Positions 54,707-63,826 of a stretch of DNA of 64,000 nucleotides are shown in pieces. The notes beneath the pieces were generated by a model. It was not told the DNA's origin. It saw only the letters and a list, made by a program, of their open reading frames with translations, and did not search any database. Position numbers and translations under genes: made by a program. The stretch covers positions 124,001 to 188,000 of the IMG/VR virus record IMGVR_UViG_3300009370_001221; one strand, written 5' to 3'. Position 1 is the first letter of the stretch, and the number at the start of each line of letters is the position of its first letter. This stretch comes from a virus.

Positions 54707-55871
54707 AATTCTCTCAAATACTACGGCAACTAAATTCCAAGTAAGAAGAAAATATAGAGAACGTAAAGGTCCTTTATTAGAAAAAGATTATACATGTTGG
54801 TATCCACATCGTAGTCTAACAATTGATCAACTAGGAGAATGTTATATATGTACATGTGAAGCATGGTTACCTTATTCTGTTGGAAATATTTTAGAATTCG
54901 ATGATCTTACCGACATTTGGACTAATAATATTGCTAGAAAACTCCAAAACAATACTAAAACCGGCACAACATTTAAATTTTGTGATACTTCAATTTGTAA
55001 TCCGTGGTCAAAATCGTATCAACAAGCAAGAGCGTTACCATATCAAATTGCAATTTGTACAGATGATAGTTGTAATTTGCGATGCCCTAGTTGTCGTACT
55101 GATCTGATTCATTTTAATAAAGGTCCAATATACGAAAAAAGAAAATTATATACTGATAGAATTACATCGTTAATGAAAGACTTTGATCTACCTGTTTCGT
55201 GTGCTTTGGGTGGTAGTGGAGAGATTTTTAGTTCTAAAATTTTGTCTGATGTTTTGTATAATTATGAGCCAAATGATAAACATCGATTTAAAATTAAAAC
55301 TAATGGAACTCTTATAGATAACCGAGTTAAAGATAGTCCAATTATGCAAAAACTTTCAGAATTTACAATCAGTATTGATGCTGGGAGCAAATCAGTATAT
55401 GATGTTGTAAGACCTCCGGCTAACTGGAATAAATTAAGATCAAATTTAGATTTTTTAAGGGAAAATAATTTTCAATTATCTTTTAATTTTGTCCTCCAAA
55501 AAGCCAATTTATATGATGTAATTAATTTTGCAGATTTATGTGAGCATTATGGTGCTATAGGACACTATGAAGGTATAAATGATTGGGGTACATGGAATTA
55601 CGAAACTTATTTAAAACAAAGAATCCATCAACCTGAAGATGAATTATATTCCGAGTGGAATAAAATTAAAGAACAACTTCTTCAGCATTCATGGAGAGAT
55701 TATTTAATATTTGCTTCTAATATTGATACAGAAAACCAATTTACATATGAGAGATTATATTCCAAACACCCAAACAAGAATTATTTACCGCTAGGATACA
55801 ATGAAAATGATGGGACATACCACAGTGAAAGACATCCGATGCTAGGTCTTAAATGGACATTAGATAATTAA
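54690..55871 (+). CDS. Radical SAM protein with N-terminal auxiliary cysteines (no. 8)
   Basis: A 393-residue radical SAM protein. The first 120 residues hold CWYPHRSLTIDQLGECYICTCEAW, VGNILEFDDLTDIW and FCDTSICNPW, again an auxiliary-cluster pattern before the core. The core motif is C128-x3-C132-x2-C135 (SCNLRCPSCR), with GGSGE at 174-178 replacing GGEP, and FTISIDAGSKSVYDVVR after it. It is more divergent than nos. 4-7 and stands 10 kb away, between the sulfotransferase-like and the WHP-repeat genes. Confidence 0.8.
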   Translation: MLINRKILSNTTATKFQVRRKYRERKGPLLEKDYTCWYPHRSLTIDQLGECYICTCEAWLPYSVGNILEFDDLTDIWTNNIARKLQNNTKTGTTFKFCDTSICNPWSKSYQQARALPYQIAICTDDSCNLRCPSCRTDLIHFNKGPIYEKRKLYTDRITSLMKDFDLPVSCALGGSGEIFSSKILSDVLYNYEPNDKHRFKIKTNGTLIDNRVKDSPIMQKLSEFTISIDAGSKSVYDVVRPPANWNKLRSNLDFLRENNFQLSFNFVLQKANLYDVINFADLCEHYGAIGHYEGINDWGTWNYETYLKQRIHQPEDELYSEWNKIKEQLLQHSWRDYLIFASNIDTENQFTYERLYSKHPNKNYLPLGYNENDGTYHSERHPMLGLKWTLDN

Positions 55872-55877
55872 TTAGTT

Positions 55878-58800
55878 ATGTACGACAAAATATATAGGAA
55901 AGATTATGATATTCAACAGGCGTCCGAAAGATGTAAAACGAGACATTATTGGTACATTGATAATGGGGTTGATTGTAGTGATTTTGATTTTAATTGGACT
56001 CCTGTTCCATGGGAATCTAGATTTACTCACGTATTCCCTAGTAAATGGCAACGTGACGGAGGTATTAGGTTAGTAAACAAAGACTATCCTAATGGCGATG
56101 TTAAATTTAATAAAGAAAAGCAAGTTAGTAGAGTTCCCATTAAAGATAAATGGGTACTTGATCCTGATACTGATTATATCCATTTTGATTTTAGCTGGCA
56201 TCCAGATACATTTACAGGGGTATATACTTATGTCTTCCCATCACAGTGGCAACGTGATGGAGGTACTAGGTATGTAATAGAGCCTGACGCTCCTATTAAA
56301 TACGTATCTGATCAAGTAACAGTAAGAATACCAAATAAGGATAATTGGAGGCTGAACAAATATACTGACTATACTAATTTCGACTTTAGTTGGCATCCAG
56401 ATTTATCGCAAGGCGTGTATAATTATATATTCCCATCACAGTGGCAACGTGATGGCGGCACACAATATATGGTTGACCGGCTCGCTTTTCCTAAGTACGT
56501 ATCCGATCAAATAACAAAACGCATTAGTGATTTAAGATATTGGACAATACCAGATGATGTAGATACTGATGCGTTTGACTTTAGTTGGCATCCTGATCCA
56601 GCACATGGATCATGGACATACGTTTTTCCTTCATTATGGCAACGTAATAGTAGCGTAACGTATCGTATAATGCCAGACGCACCAAAAAAATATGTAAGTG
56701 ATCAAGTAATACGTCCACTACCTAATAAAAAAGATTGGATAATTCCTGACAATATAGATGAGGATAGTTTTGATTTTAGTTGGATGCCTGACCCAGATGA
56801 TCCTCCATACATATATGTTTTTGGCACACAATGGCAAAAGGATGGCGGCCCAATATATAAAGTAGAAGGTGCTACTGAAATATCTTACTGTACTGAACAA
56901 TATGCAAAAGCAGTACCGGGTAGAATGCGTCACTGGCATATAACACCAACAGGCACAGACTATAGTTCATTTGATTTTAGTTGGCATCCAGAAGAGGCAC
57001 AAAAAGACTATAAACACATATTTGGTACACAATGGCAAAGAACAAGTCCTATATATTACTATAGCGGAAGTGATCCTAACCCTAAAGTAAATTACGTAAG
57101 TGACCAACGTGTTACAATGAAAAGTAATGCGTTGCCACGTTACACAATAGAAACAACACTAGAAGATTTAATAGAATCACATCCTGAAGAACGCTTTTGG
57201 GCGTTAAATGCAGAGATGGATTATGACAAGTTTGATTTTAGTTGGCATCCTGATTTAAGTCAAATGGATTATGTCCATGTGTTTGGTTCTCAGTGGCAAA
57301 AGCATAGTCAAACATACTATGTTAATGCTCCTGCTTATTTGAAAGGTAATACCCACTTAAATTTTGTGGGTGATCAAAAGGTAGTAGCGAATAGTACTCT
57401 AGATATATTTTATATGGACAGAGGTGGTGAAGGAAGTAAGGAACGCTTCAATTCACTGGCTCTGAGACACTCTCAGACGCTCAAGACACGCTACTTTGGT
57501 AATACTCGCGATACTTTACTGCGTTGTGCTAAAAAATGCAAGACAAAGCGTTTTTGGGCGGTGTCAAGTGAGAATAGTTATGGTGATTTTAATTTTGACT
57601 GGCATTGTGAGCCATGGCAAAATGGTATGCTCCATGTGTTTGGTTCAAAATGGAATAAATGGAGTAATACGTTCCTTGTAAATGCTGATGACTTTATTCG
57701 TACGTTTGATTGGGCAGATAAAATAGAGGATGTGTATAATTTAAACTTCGTAGAGGATCAACTAGTAACTACACTGGATGATTTAAACAATATTATATTT
57801 TTGGACTTTGGTAACAGTAATGCTGAAGAAGCATATGAAACTGTATACAGTAAGCACCCAAGAGTTAAACGTATACGCTTTTTTGACAACTATTTGGATA
57901 CATTTAAGAGAATAATGGCCAAAGCCGATACAGATTATTTTTGGGTCACTAGTAGCATATGCGATTATAGCCAATTTGACTTTAGTTGGCAACCGGAGCC
58001 GTGGCAGGACACAATGTTACACACATTCCAAAGCGGAGAACAGAAGTTTGGTGATACTTTCTATGTTAATAAGGCACATGCAGAGGAACAGTTAAAAGAT
58101 ATTAAGTTATTGGACTGGTATGACAAAGTAAACTATTGTAATGAGCAAATAGTAACAAGAACAGAGTGGCCTGAAGTAATATATGACACAGATTTAGTTA
58201 CTGCTATAAAAGAACACACATTTGAGTCACCTTATGTTGCTTTTAAACATAGATCAATGGCCGAATATAAAACAAATTACGACCCAAGTGTTTGGCGCTC
58301 AGAAGATCGCTCTTTACACGTACTTTCACAGAGTGGATCTGTGTCCGTAGTACCGAAAGACTGTAAAGAGCAAATTTCAAGGCAAGTTTATGACTATCCC
58401 TATATCTTGCGCCACGAAGGCATTTATATGCCCGATAAACCACAAGATATAGTGTTTATTTCATATGATGAAAAGAATGCCCAGGAAAACTATGAAGTGT
58501 TATTAAAATCCTTTCCATATGCTAAACGAGTTGATGGCGTAGAGGGTATGCTTAATGCTATGCAAGAAGCGGCACGTATATGTGAAACTCCATACTTTTA
58601 TGCTGTATTTGCTAAAACAGTATTGCATGAAAACTTTAAATTCAACTACCAACCCGATTGGTTATCTAATCCTAAAAACTATGTCTTTTATGCGTATAAT
58701 CCTGTGTTAGACTATAGTTATGGACACGGTAGTATTGTTATGTACGATGCAGAGTGGCTTAAGGATGTTACAGAGGCAGAATTAGATATAGATTTTACAA

Positions 58801-59099
58801 CTACACACGAAATAGAAGTAATACCTGAGGTAAGTTGTATAAACGTATTTGACAGTGAATATAGTGCGTGGCGCACAGCGTTTAGAGAAGCATATAAGTT
58901 ATGTGCCAGTAATACTGTAGAGGACAAGTATAGATTAAAGTTATGGACTACAAAAGACAATACAGAGTTTGGAGAGTATAGTAAGCAAGGTGCTTTATGT
59001 GGTGTAGAACATTACAGCAAAATACAAGATGATTTTAATATTACTGACTGGAAGTGGTTAAGGAAGCAATTTGATCTATGGTATTCGCGACCTGTATAG
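55878..59099 (+). CDS. Large WHP-repeat protein with C-terminal glycosyltransferase-like domain
   Basis: A 1073-residue protein. Residues of about 24-760 consist of nine units of the form W-(x9)-DFDFSWHPD-(x8)-YVFPSQWQRDGGxxY...YVSDQ. The first six recur every 65-67 residues, and the later ones carry inserts with a Rossmann-like pattern (IIFLDFGNSNAEEAYETVYSKHPRVKRIRF). The C-terminal third (VFISYDEKNAQENYEVLLKSFP, YAKRVDGVEGMLNAM, SAWRTAFREAYKLC) parallels the protein at 34386-35312. The family occurs in marine phages and is usually called glycosyltransferase-like; activity is unproven. The last 59 bases overlap, tail to tail, with the opposite-strand oxidoreductase gene. Confidence 0.75.
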   Translation: MYDKIYRKDYDIQQASERCKTRHYWYIDNGVDCSDFDFNWTPVPWESRFTHVFPSKWQRDGGIRLVNKDYPNGDVKFNKEKQVSRVPIKDKWVLDPDTDYIHFDFSWHPDTFTGVYTYVFPSQWQRDGGTRYVIEPDAPIKYVSDQVTVRIPNKDNWRLNKYTDYTNFDFSWHPDLSQGVYNYIFPSQWQRDGGTQYMVDRLAFPKYVSDQITKRISDLRYWTIPDDVDTDAFDFSWHPDPAHGSWTYVFPSLWQRNSSVTYRIMPDAPKKYVSDQVIRPLPNKKDWIIPDNIDEDSFDFSWMPDPDDPPYIYVFGTQWQKDGGPIYKVEGATEISYCTEQYAKAVPGRMRHWHITPTGTDYSSFDFSWHPEEAQKDYKHIFGTQWQRTSPIYYYSGSDPNPKVNYVSDQRVTMKSNALPRYTIETTLEDLIESHPEERFWALNAEMDYDKFDFSWHPDLSQMDYVHVFGSQWQKHSQTYYVNAPAYLKGNTHLNFVGDQKVVANSTLDIFYMDRGGEGSKERFNSLALRHSQTLKTRYFGNTRDTLLRCAKKCKTKRFWAVSSENSYGDFNFDWHCEPWQNGMLHVFGSKWNKWSNTFLVNADDFIRTFDWADKIEDVYNLNFVEDQLVTTLDDLNNIIFLDFGNSNAEEAYETVYSKHPRVKRIRFFDNYLDTFKRIMAKADTDYFWVTSSICDYSQFDFSWQPEPWQDTMLHTFQSGEQKFGDTFYVNKAHAEEQLKDIKLLDWYDKVNYCNEQIVTRTEWPEVIYDTDLVTAIKEHTFESPYVAFKHRSMAEYKTNYDPSVWRSEDRSLHVLSQSGSVSVVPKDCKEQISRQVYDYPYILRHEGIYMPDKPQDIVFISYDEKNAQENYEVLLKSFPYAKRVDGVEGMLNAMQEAARICETPYFYAVFAKTVLHENFKFNYQPDWLSNPKNYVFYAYNPVLDYSYGHGSIVMYDAEWLKDVTEAELDIDFTTTHEIEVIPEVSCINVFDSEYSAWRTAFREAYKLCASNTVEDKYRLKLWTTKDNTEFGEYSKQGALCGVEHYSKIQDDFNITDWKWLRKQFDLWYSRPV
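55947..58160 (+). repeat. Nine DFDFSWHP-type coding repeats
   Basis: FDFSW-type cores occur near residues 36, 103, 168, 233, 298, 365, 452, 571 and 700 of the protein. Units share W, D-F-D/S-W-H-P, V-F-x-S-Q-W-Q and Y-V-S-D-Q positions. Repeats 2-4 are most alike at DNA level (tttagttggcatcc is repeated), suggesting recent duplication. A degenerate tenth unit may lie near residue 930. Confidence 0.8.
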
Positions 59100-59952
59100 C
59101 ATTAGTAACATCTGATTTTGGTGTTTCGCGTGTTTCCACGCAATCTATAAAGTGTCCTAATTCGTTTTCTAAAGGCGTTCTTCCTGTATAAGGAATAACT
59201 TCAGTTTGTATATCTTTATTCAACCTATTGTTTTCTAACTTACTATGATTAGTAATAGTTAAAGTTTCCTCGTCAGTATCCCATATAGCACAGCCTTTGG
59301 TGCCTATTACTGTAACTATTCGTTTACGCATAGGACTATACCAACCAACATCTACTTCTACAGAAACACCGTAACAATGCCCAGTAAAATGTATTCTGTC
59401 ATAAGTTGTAGCATAGTTATTACTTAAATTATAAACGTTAACGTCCTTTACAACTATGGAATTATCCATAAGGTACTGTATAATACTAATGTCATGTGGT
59501 GCTAAACTTAATAATGGTGTTGTTTTAGTTTGATATATGCCCCAATTAAGACGCTCTGTTTTAATATGTCTTATCTCACCTAATACGCCGTCTGTTATTA
59601 GTTGTTTTAGTGTTATACAATGGGGATGATATAAAAATATATGTCCTACCATTAAAACTTGATCATCTTGTAATATGTCGCGTAACTCTTTACATTGCTC
59701 TAATGTTTCTGCTAACGGTTTTTCAACGTAAACATCATGGCCGTTTAGTATTAGTTTTCTTGCTGATGTATAATGATCCCATAATGGTGTAGCAAGTATA
59801 ACAGGGTCTAACGTGTCTATTTCATCAATAGTTTGTCCGTTTTTAATGTCTATAATTTGTGGTACTATGCCCTGCCTTTCAATAGCATGGGCCACCTTTG
59901 TACCCCAGTAGCCTGCGCCAACTAACCAAATTTTATTAATATCAAAAGCCAT
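59041..59952 (-). CDS. Gfo/Idh/MocA-family sugar oxidoreductase
   Basis: A 303-residue NAD(P)-dependent oxidoreductase. The Rossmann motif is VGAGYWG (11-17), the conserved catalytic-region EKP is at 77-79 (VYVEKPLAET), and SLAPHDISIIQYL holds the usual substrate-site His. Such enzymes oxidise nucleotide sugars, for example before transamination. It starts within the end of the aminotransferase gene (11-base overlap). Its 3' end overlaps the plus-strand repeat gene by 59 bases. Confidence 0.9.
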   Translation of the reverse strand: MAFDINKIWLVGAGYWGTKVAHAIERQGIVPQIIDIKNGQTIDEIDTLDPVILATPLWDHYTSARKLILNGHDVYVEKPLAETLEQCKELRDILQDDQVLMVGHIFLYHPHCITLKQLITDGVLGEIRHIKTERLNWGIYQTKTTPLLSLAPHDISIIQYLMDNSIVVKDVNVYNLSNNYATTYDRIHFTGHCYGVSVEVDVGWYSPMRKRIVTVIGTKGCAIWDTDEETLTITNHSKLENNRLNKDIQTEVIPYTGRTPLENELGHFIDCVETRETPKSDVTNAIQVANTIDQIASLTTSSQ

Positions 59953-61075
59953 TTGCTGTTTCTATAATATAATCTTGTTGTTCGTCTGTTAAACTATGAT
60001 AGCAAGGTAGACTTACTATGCTATGAGCAACTCTTTCTGCATTTGGACAATTACCCGGATAATTTTCATAAGCAGGTTGTTTTGTCATTGGAACACGATA
60101 ATGTACATTACATTGTATGCCGTTATTGTTCATATAGCTTATAAAATCATCCCTGTATTGCTCAAGTAATGTACCAAAGTATCCAGGAATTTCCCGCATC
60201 ATTATAACGTAAACATACCAGGTATGTGTATTATCAGGAAGTGCTTGTGGTGTTACAAACTTATCTTGATCAAGCATTTCATTATATTTTGTGCATATTT
60301 CACGTTTACGTTCAAGCCAATTGGCCAAATAAGGTAATTTTGCCTCTACAATTTTTGCTTGTATGTTATCTATTCTAGCATTATAACCCATTGTGTGATA
60401 TAACCACTTATCATTCCTGCCATGATCTCTATACATTCGTGCCTTGTCAATTAGTCCTTTCTTGCCAGTAATAGCACCAGCGTCACCCATCGCACCTAAA
60501 TTTTTAACAGGATTAAAACTAAAACAAGTTAAGTCTACTAAATTACCAACACGTTGTCCTTTATATTTTGCACCAAAACTTTGTGCGGCATCTTCAATTA
60601 ACCGCAAGCCATGATAATCGTCACTAGAATGGTTATCTACTATCTCTTTTAGTTTATCAATATCTGGTGTTTGCCCATAAGTGTCTACAAACAATATTGC
60701 TCGAGTCTTAGTGTTTATTGCTTCTTCTACTTTGTTTACATCAATTAAATAATTATGGTCTATATCCACAAATACAGGAGTAGCACCTACTTGTAAAATT
60801 GCTTCAGCCGTGCTTACAAAAGTATGTGGTGTAGTAATTATTTCTTGTCCGGTCCAGTCCAATTGAAGTGATAACAATGCACACAATAAAGCAGTTGATC
60901 CACTACCTGTTGAAGCACATGCTTCAGCACCTGTGTATTCTGCCATAACGTTTTCAAAATTATCTGTTACTGGACCAGTAATAAAATGACTGCCGTCTAT
61001 ACAATATTGTATAGCGGCGTCTATATCTTCTTTTGCTTCAATATATTGACTTTTAAGATCTGTAAAAGGAATCAT
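59942..61075 (-). CDS. DegT/DnrJ/EryC1-family sugar aminotransferase
   Basis: A 377-residue PLP enzyme that makes an amino sugar from a keto sugar, usually with glutamate. Motifs: CASTGSGSTALLCAL (PLP phosphate site), RLIEDAAQSFGA (161-169), and FSFNPVKNLGAMGDAGAI with the PLP lysine at 191. The C-terminal substrate region NVHYRVPMTKQPAY is typical. With the epimerase and the oxidoreductase it forms a three-gene amino-sugar cassette. Glutamine synthetase nearby may keep the nitrogen supply. Confidence 0.93.
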   Translation of the reverse strand: MIPFTDLKSQYIEAKEDIDAAIQYCIDGSHFITGPVTDNFENVMAEYTGAEACASTGSGSTALLCALLSLQLDWTGQEIITTPHTFVSTAEAILQVGATPVFVDIDHNYLIDVNKVEEAINTKTRAILFVDTYGQTPDIDKLKEIVDNHSSDDYHGLRLIEDAAQSFGAKYKGQRVGNLVDLTCFSFNPVKNLGAMGDAGAITGKKGLIDKARMYRDHGRNDKWLYHTMGYNARIDNIQAKIVEAKLPYLANWLERKREICTKYNEMLDQDKFVTPQALPDNTHTWYVYVIMMREIPGYFGTLLEQYRDDFISYMNNNGIQCNVHYRVPMTKQPAYENYPGNCPNAERVAHSIVSLPCYHSLTDEQQDYIIETANGF

Positions 61076-62042
61076 CTTTATCTCTTAACCATTCCCAAGT
61101 ATCAACAAACCCTTCTTCAATGTCTATTATGGGATCATATCCGAGTAAGTTTCTTGCTTTAGTATTACTACATGTGCCACGTTTACCAAACGCTTCGTTA
61201 TGCTCTGCTATTTTTATTTGACTATTGCTGTTAGTTACTTCAATTGCTACTGTTGCCGCTTCAACTAGAGTGCGGCTTCTTTCTCTTGTAATGTTGAATG
61301 TTTCATCAGCGGCCCTATCGTTTAATACACATTGCACCATACCTTTTATAAAGTCATCCATGTGTGTAAAGTCTATACTTGAGTCTCCATTAACATATAT
61401 AGTTTCATTGTTTGCGGCCTGCAATAAAAATTTCGGAACAACTCTGTCTATTATATCACGTGGTCCATATACAGCACTCGGACGTACAATAGTATATTCT
61501 ACATTGTGTTCGTTACAGTATCGTTTAACAATGCCTTCACTCGCTAGTTTTAATATACCATAATCGCTTTTGGGTTGCATTTGATTCCAATCTTCTCTCA
61601 TGCCATAAAAATGTCCGCCTGATGGCCAATCACCATATACCATACTGCTACTAACGTGGATAAATCGTTTAATGATACCTTGACTACCATATAATAAATT
61701 GTATACGCCTTTAACAAGGGAGTCGCAAGCCATTACGGGGTCATATTGTACTAATTTTACGCGAGAGAATGCCGCTAGGTTAACTATAATGTCTGGTTCG
61801 TATTTCTCTATTACCCTAGCAATACCTTTAGTGTTTTTAATATTTTCGTGTACAGGTGCCCGTAGTTTAGTTTGACTCATAAACTTTTGGCGATTAGAGG
61901 TCGTTATCCAAAACTCTCTAGGAGGGATTACGCCGTAATCAGTCTGTATATCTACAATAAGGATAGAGTGGCCAAGTGTTTCTAGTGCAACGGATAAATT
62001 ATGCCCTATAAACCCTGCGCCACCAGCAATTAGTATTTTCAT
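61053..62042 (-). CDS. NAD-dependent nucleotide-sugar epimerase/dehydratase
   Basis: An extended short-chain dehydrogenase of 329 residues. GGAGFIG is at 7-13, the catalytic YxxxK is Y161/K165 (SDYGILKLAS), the Ser cluster is HVSSSMVYGD, and VRPSAVYGP follows. It likely acts on a UDP- or dTDP-sugar and provides the precursor for the aminotransferase downstream. I choose the ATG at 62042, which overlaps the thyX stop (ATGA); a TTG six bases upstream is possible. Confidence 0.92.
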   Translation of the reverse strand: MKILIAGGAGFIGHNLSVALETLGHSILIVDIQTDYGVIPPREFWITTSNRQKFMSQTKLRAPVHENIKNTKGIARVIEKYEPDIIVNLAAFSRVKLVQYDPVMACDSLVKGVYNLLYGSQGIIKRFIHVSSSMVYGDWPSGGHFYGMREDWNQMQPKSDYGILKLASEGIVKRYCNEHNVEYTIVRPSAVYGPRDIIDRVVPKFLLQAANNETIYVNGDSSIDFTHMDDFIKGMVQCVLNDRAADETFNITRERSRTLVEAATVAIEVTNSNSQIKIAEHNEAFGKRGTCSNTKARNLLGYDPIIDIEEGFVDTWEWLRDKDDSFYRS

Positions 62043-62941
62043 AGCCAAGTTGATTTAAATTCATTAAGGTCCCTTTTACTTATACCATATTTTTTAGCAA
62101 CGCCGTCTTCGCCTCTAAAATCCTCTAATATGTTAAGCCACTTTTCTTTATCAATTAGTCTTTTAAGTATATCAACTTCCATTCTGCTTAAAGTGTGTGC
62201 GTTTTCTATAAAATCTTCATATGCTTCAGAGGCAATTGGAAACTTTTCTTTGACTAAACTATACATTGTGCGAGCAAGTTCTTGTATTTCCCACTGAGCG
62301 TGTTCATCCGCTCGTAGTTTGGTGTAATGGAAAAAGTTGTTTAAGTCTATTTTCCAATATAGTTCTGTGTAGTTGTTAAGTGGCAACACGATACGAGACA
62401 GTTCCCTAGACAAGCCTTGGCGATCTACAAAGTTATAATTGTCGTTCGGGTGCTCTCCTAAAAGACTTAAATAATCGTCGTAGTTTGATGCACCAATACG
62501 TTTAATAGTATTAAAGCACATCTGCTCTTCCATAGGAGGTAGTTTACCTCCGCGGCCTTGCTTGTTACTTGTACTCTGTGGCTTTAGATTGTCTCTATTT
62601 GGGATATAGAATTCGTCTGACATAACACTATATCTTCCAGAGTACTCGTTTAAGTTTGCTGTCCTATGTCGTACGTGTTGCCTCATAACGAAGATAGGCA
62701 TCTTTAAGTGGAACTTAACTTCGCACATTTCTACGGGAGATGTATGTTTGTGCTTAACTAGATATCTTATTAATGCTCTATCGTTTCTAGTTCCTTTGGT
62801 ACCCTTACCATAAGAAACACGGGCCGCTTGGACTATCGACTCATCAGTTCCCATAGTGTCTATGAGTCCTACGAAGCCGTGGTCCAAATACTTTACATAG
62901 TTTGTACTGCTTTCAAAATCAATGTCATTAACTTGTGTCAT
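62039..62941 (-). CDS. thyX: Flavin-dependent thymidylate synthase
   Basis: A 300-residue ThyX, which converts dUMP to dTMP with FAD and methylene-folate. The signature RHRTANLNEYSGRY (91-104) fits the RHRxxSxNExSxRY motif with S replaced by N. Also seen are VSYGKGTKGTRNDRALIRYLVKHKHTSPVE and a C-terminal FHYTKLRADEHAQWEI. It supports phage DNA synthesis, like the purine genes on the other strand. It overlaps the neighbouring gene by four bases on each side. Confidence 0.96.
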   Translation of the reverse strand: MTQVNDIDFESSTNYVKYLDHGFVGLIDTMGTDESIVQAARVSYGKGTKGTRNDRALIRYLVKHKHTSPVEMCEVKFHLKMPIFVMRQHVRHRTANLNEYSGRYSVMSDEFYIPNRDNLKPQSTSNKQGRGGKLPPMEEQMCFNTIKRIGASNYDDYLSLLGEHPNDNYNFVDRQGLSRELSRIVLPLNNYTELYWKIDLNNFFHYTKLRADEHAQWEIQELARTMYSLVKEKFPIASEAYEDFIENAHTLSRMEVDILKRLIDKEKWLNILEDFRGEDGVAKKYGISKRDLNEFKSTWL

Positions 62942-63261
62942 AAATTTTTCAATGTTTCGTCTGTGGTTGATTGAATATCCGTTGATATTTTTCCGATGTT
63001 TAAAATATAATCAACGGAGACTATTTCATCTTCAAATTCTTCCATTCGTTCTTCTAAAGCAATTTCTAAATCTTCTGGTGGAATGCCTTGTTGTAATAAT
63101 TCTACTACACTAACAATAATTTCTTGTTTACCTATAGTATGTACTACTAAATGGTCAATATATTCCACAGGTATGTTGGTTATATCAACCCCCTCTATTA
63201 TTGTCTCCCACCTATTTAAAAATGCTCTAGTTAAACAAATACTATCATTAGGCTGTGGCAC
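62938..63261 (-). CDS. Conserved marine-phage hypothetical protein, acidic
   Basis: A 107-residue protein with GTG start. Helical acidic core: VEYIDHLVVHTIGKQEIIVSVVELLQQGIPPEDLEIALEERMEEFEDEI. Similar small proteins stand beside thyX or late regulators in marine T4-like phages, but I do not know a function. It overlaps the upstream gene by 14 bases and thyX by four, which supports translation. Confidence 0.7.
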   Translation of the reverse strand: MPQPNDSICLTRAFLNRWETIIEGVDITNIPVEYIDHLVVHTIGKQEIIVSVVELLQQGIPPEDLEIALEERMEEFEDEIVSVDYILNIGKISTDIQSTTDETLKNL

Positions 63262-63817
63262 GAGCCTTAGTCTTCTTTTTAGTTGTTGCTTTCTTTTTGA
63301 CTGTTTTTGGCATCAACTCATCTGCCTCTTCTCTTAACCTCGCCGCTTCTGATTCCATCATTGCAGCTTGATTATTAAGACTTTCAGCAATTTGTGCATC
63401 ACTCATTACACTTCCATCTTCTGTTTGACTTTGCTGTGCAACTACGGCGGGACTGCCAGTATCACTACTTACTTCATTTGCTCTAATTGCATCATTTACT
63501 TGATTTAATGGAACTGCATTCTGTGAATCAGGCGTTAGTGCTACATCGTTTGTTGGAAGTTTCATTATTTTGCGAGTAGAATGTAATGTTTCCAAAATAG
63601 GACGTCCTTCTTTATTCATATGGTGATGTAGCACATCAGCCAATTGATTGGATTGTTGCCCTTCAAGGCCCTCTAATACTGCCATTAAAGAGTCGTGTTC
63701 TGTCTCTGGTAACGATCTTGTCTTTACCACTAAACAATTATCTGGCTCGCCGGGAACTTCCCTGAAAAGTACTACTACTTTGTCGCTTGTTGATATTTGC
63801 TTGCCAACGTGTTTCAT
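63248..63817 (-). CDS. Conserved T4-like marine-phage hypothetical protein
   Basis: A 189-residue protein. The N-terminal 100 residues (MKHVGKQISTSDKVVVLFREVPGEPDNCLVV, ETLHSTRKIMKLPTNDVALTPDS) match a small conserved family I recall from marine T4-like phages. The C-terminal 90 are Gln/Asn/Ala-rich, ending in a Lys/Thr/Ala-rich basic tail (KTVKKKATTKKKTKARA) that may bind nucleic acid. A strong AGGAGAAATAT site precedes the ATG. Function unknown. Confidence 0.75.
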   Translation of the reverse strand: MKHVGKQISTSDKVVVLFREVPGEPDNCLVVKTRSLPETEHDSLMAVLEGLEGQQSNQLADVLHHHMNKEGRPILETLHSTRKIMKLPTNDVALTPDSQNAVPLNQVNDAIRANEVSSDTGSPAVVAQQSQTEDGSVMSDAQIAESLNNQAAMMESEAARLREEADELMPKTVKKKATTKKKTKARATA

Positions 63818-63826
63818 ATATTTCTC

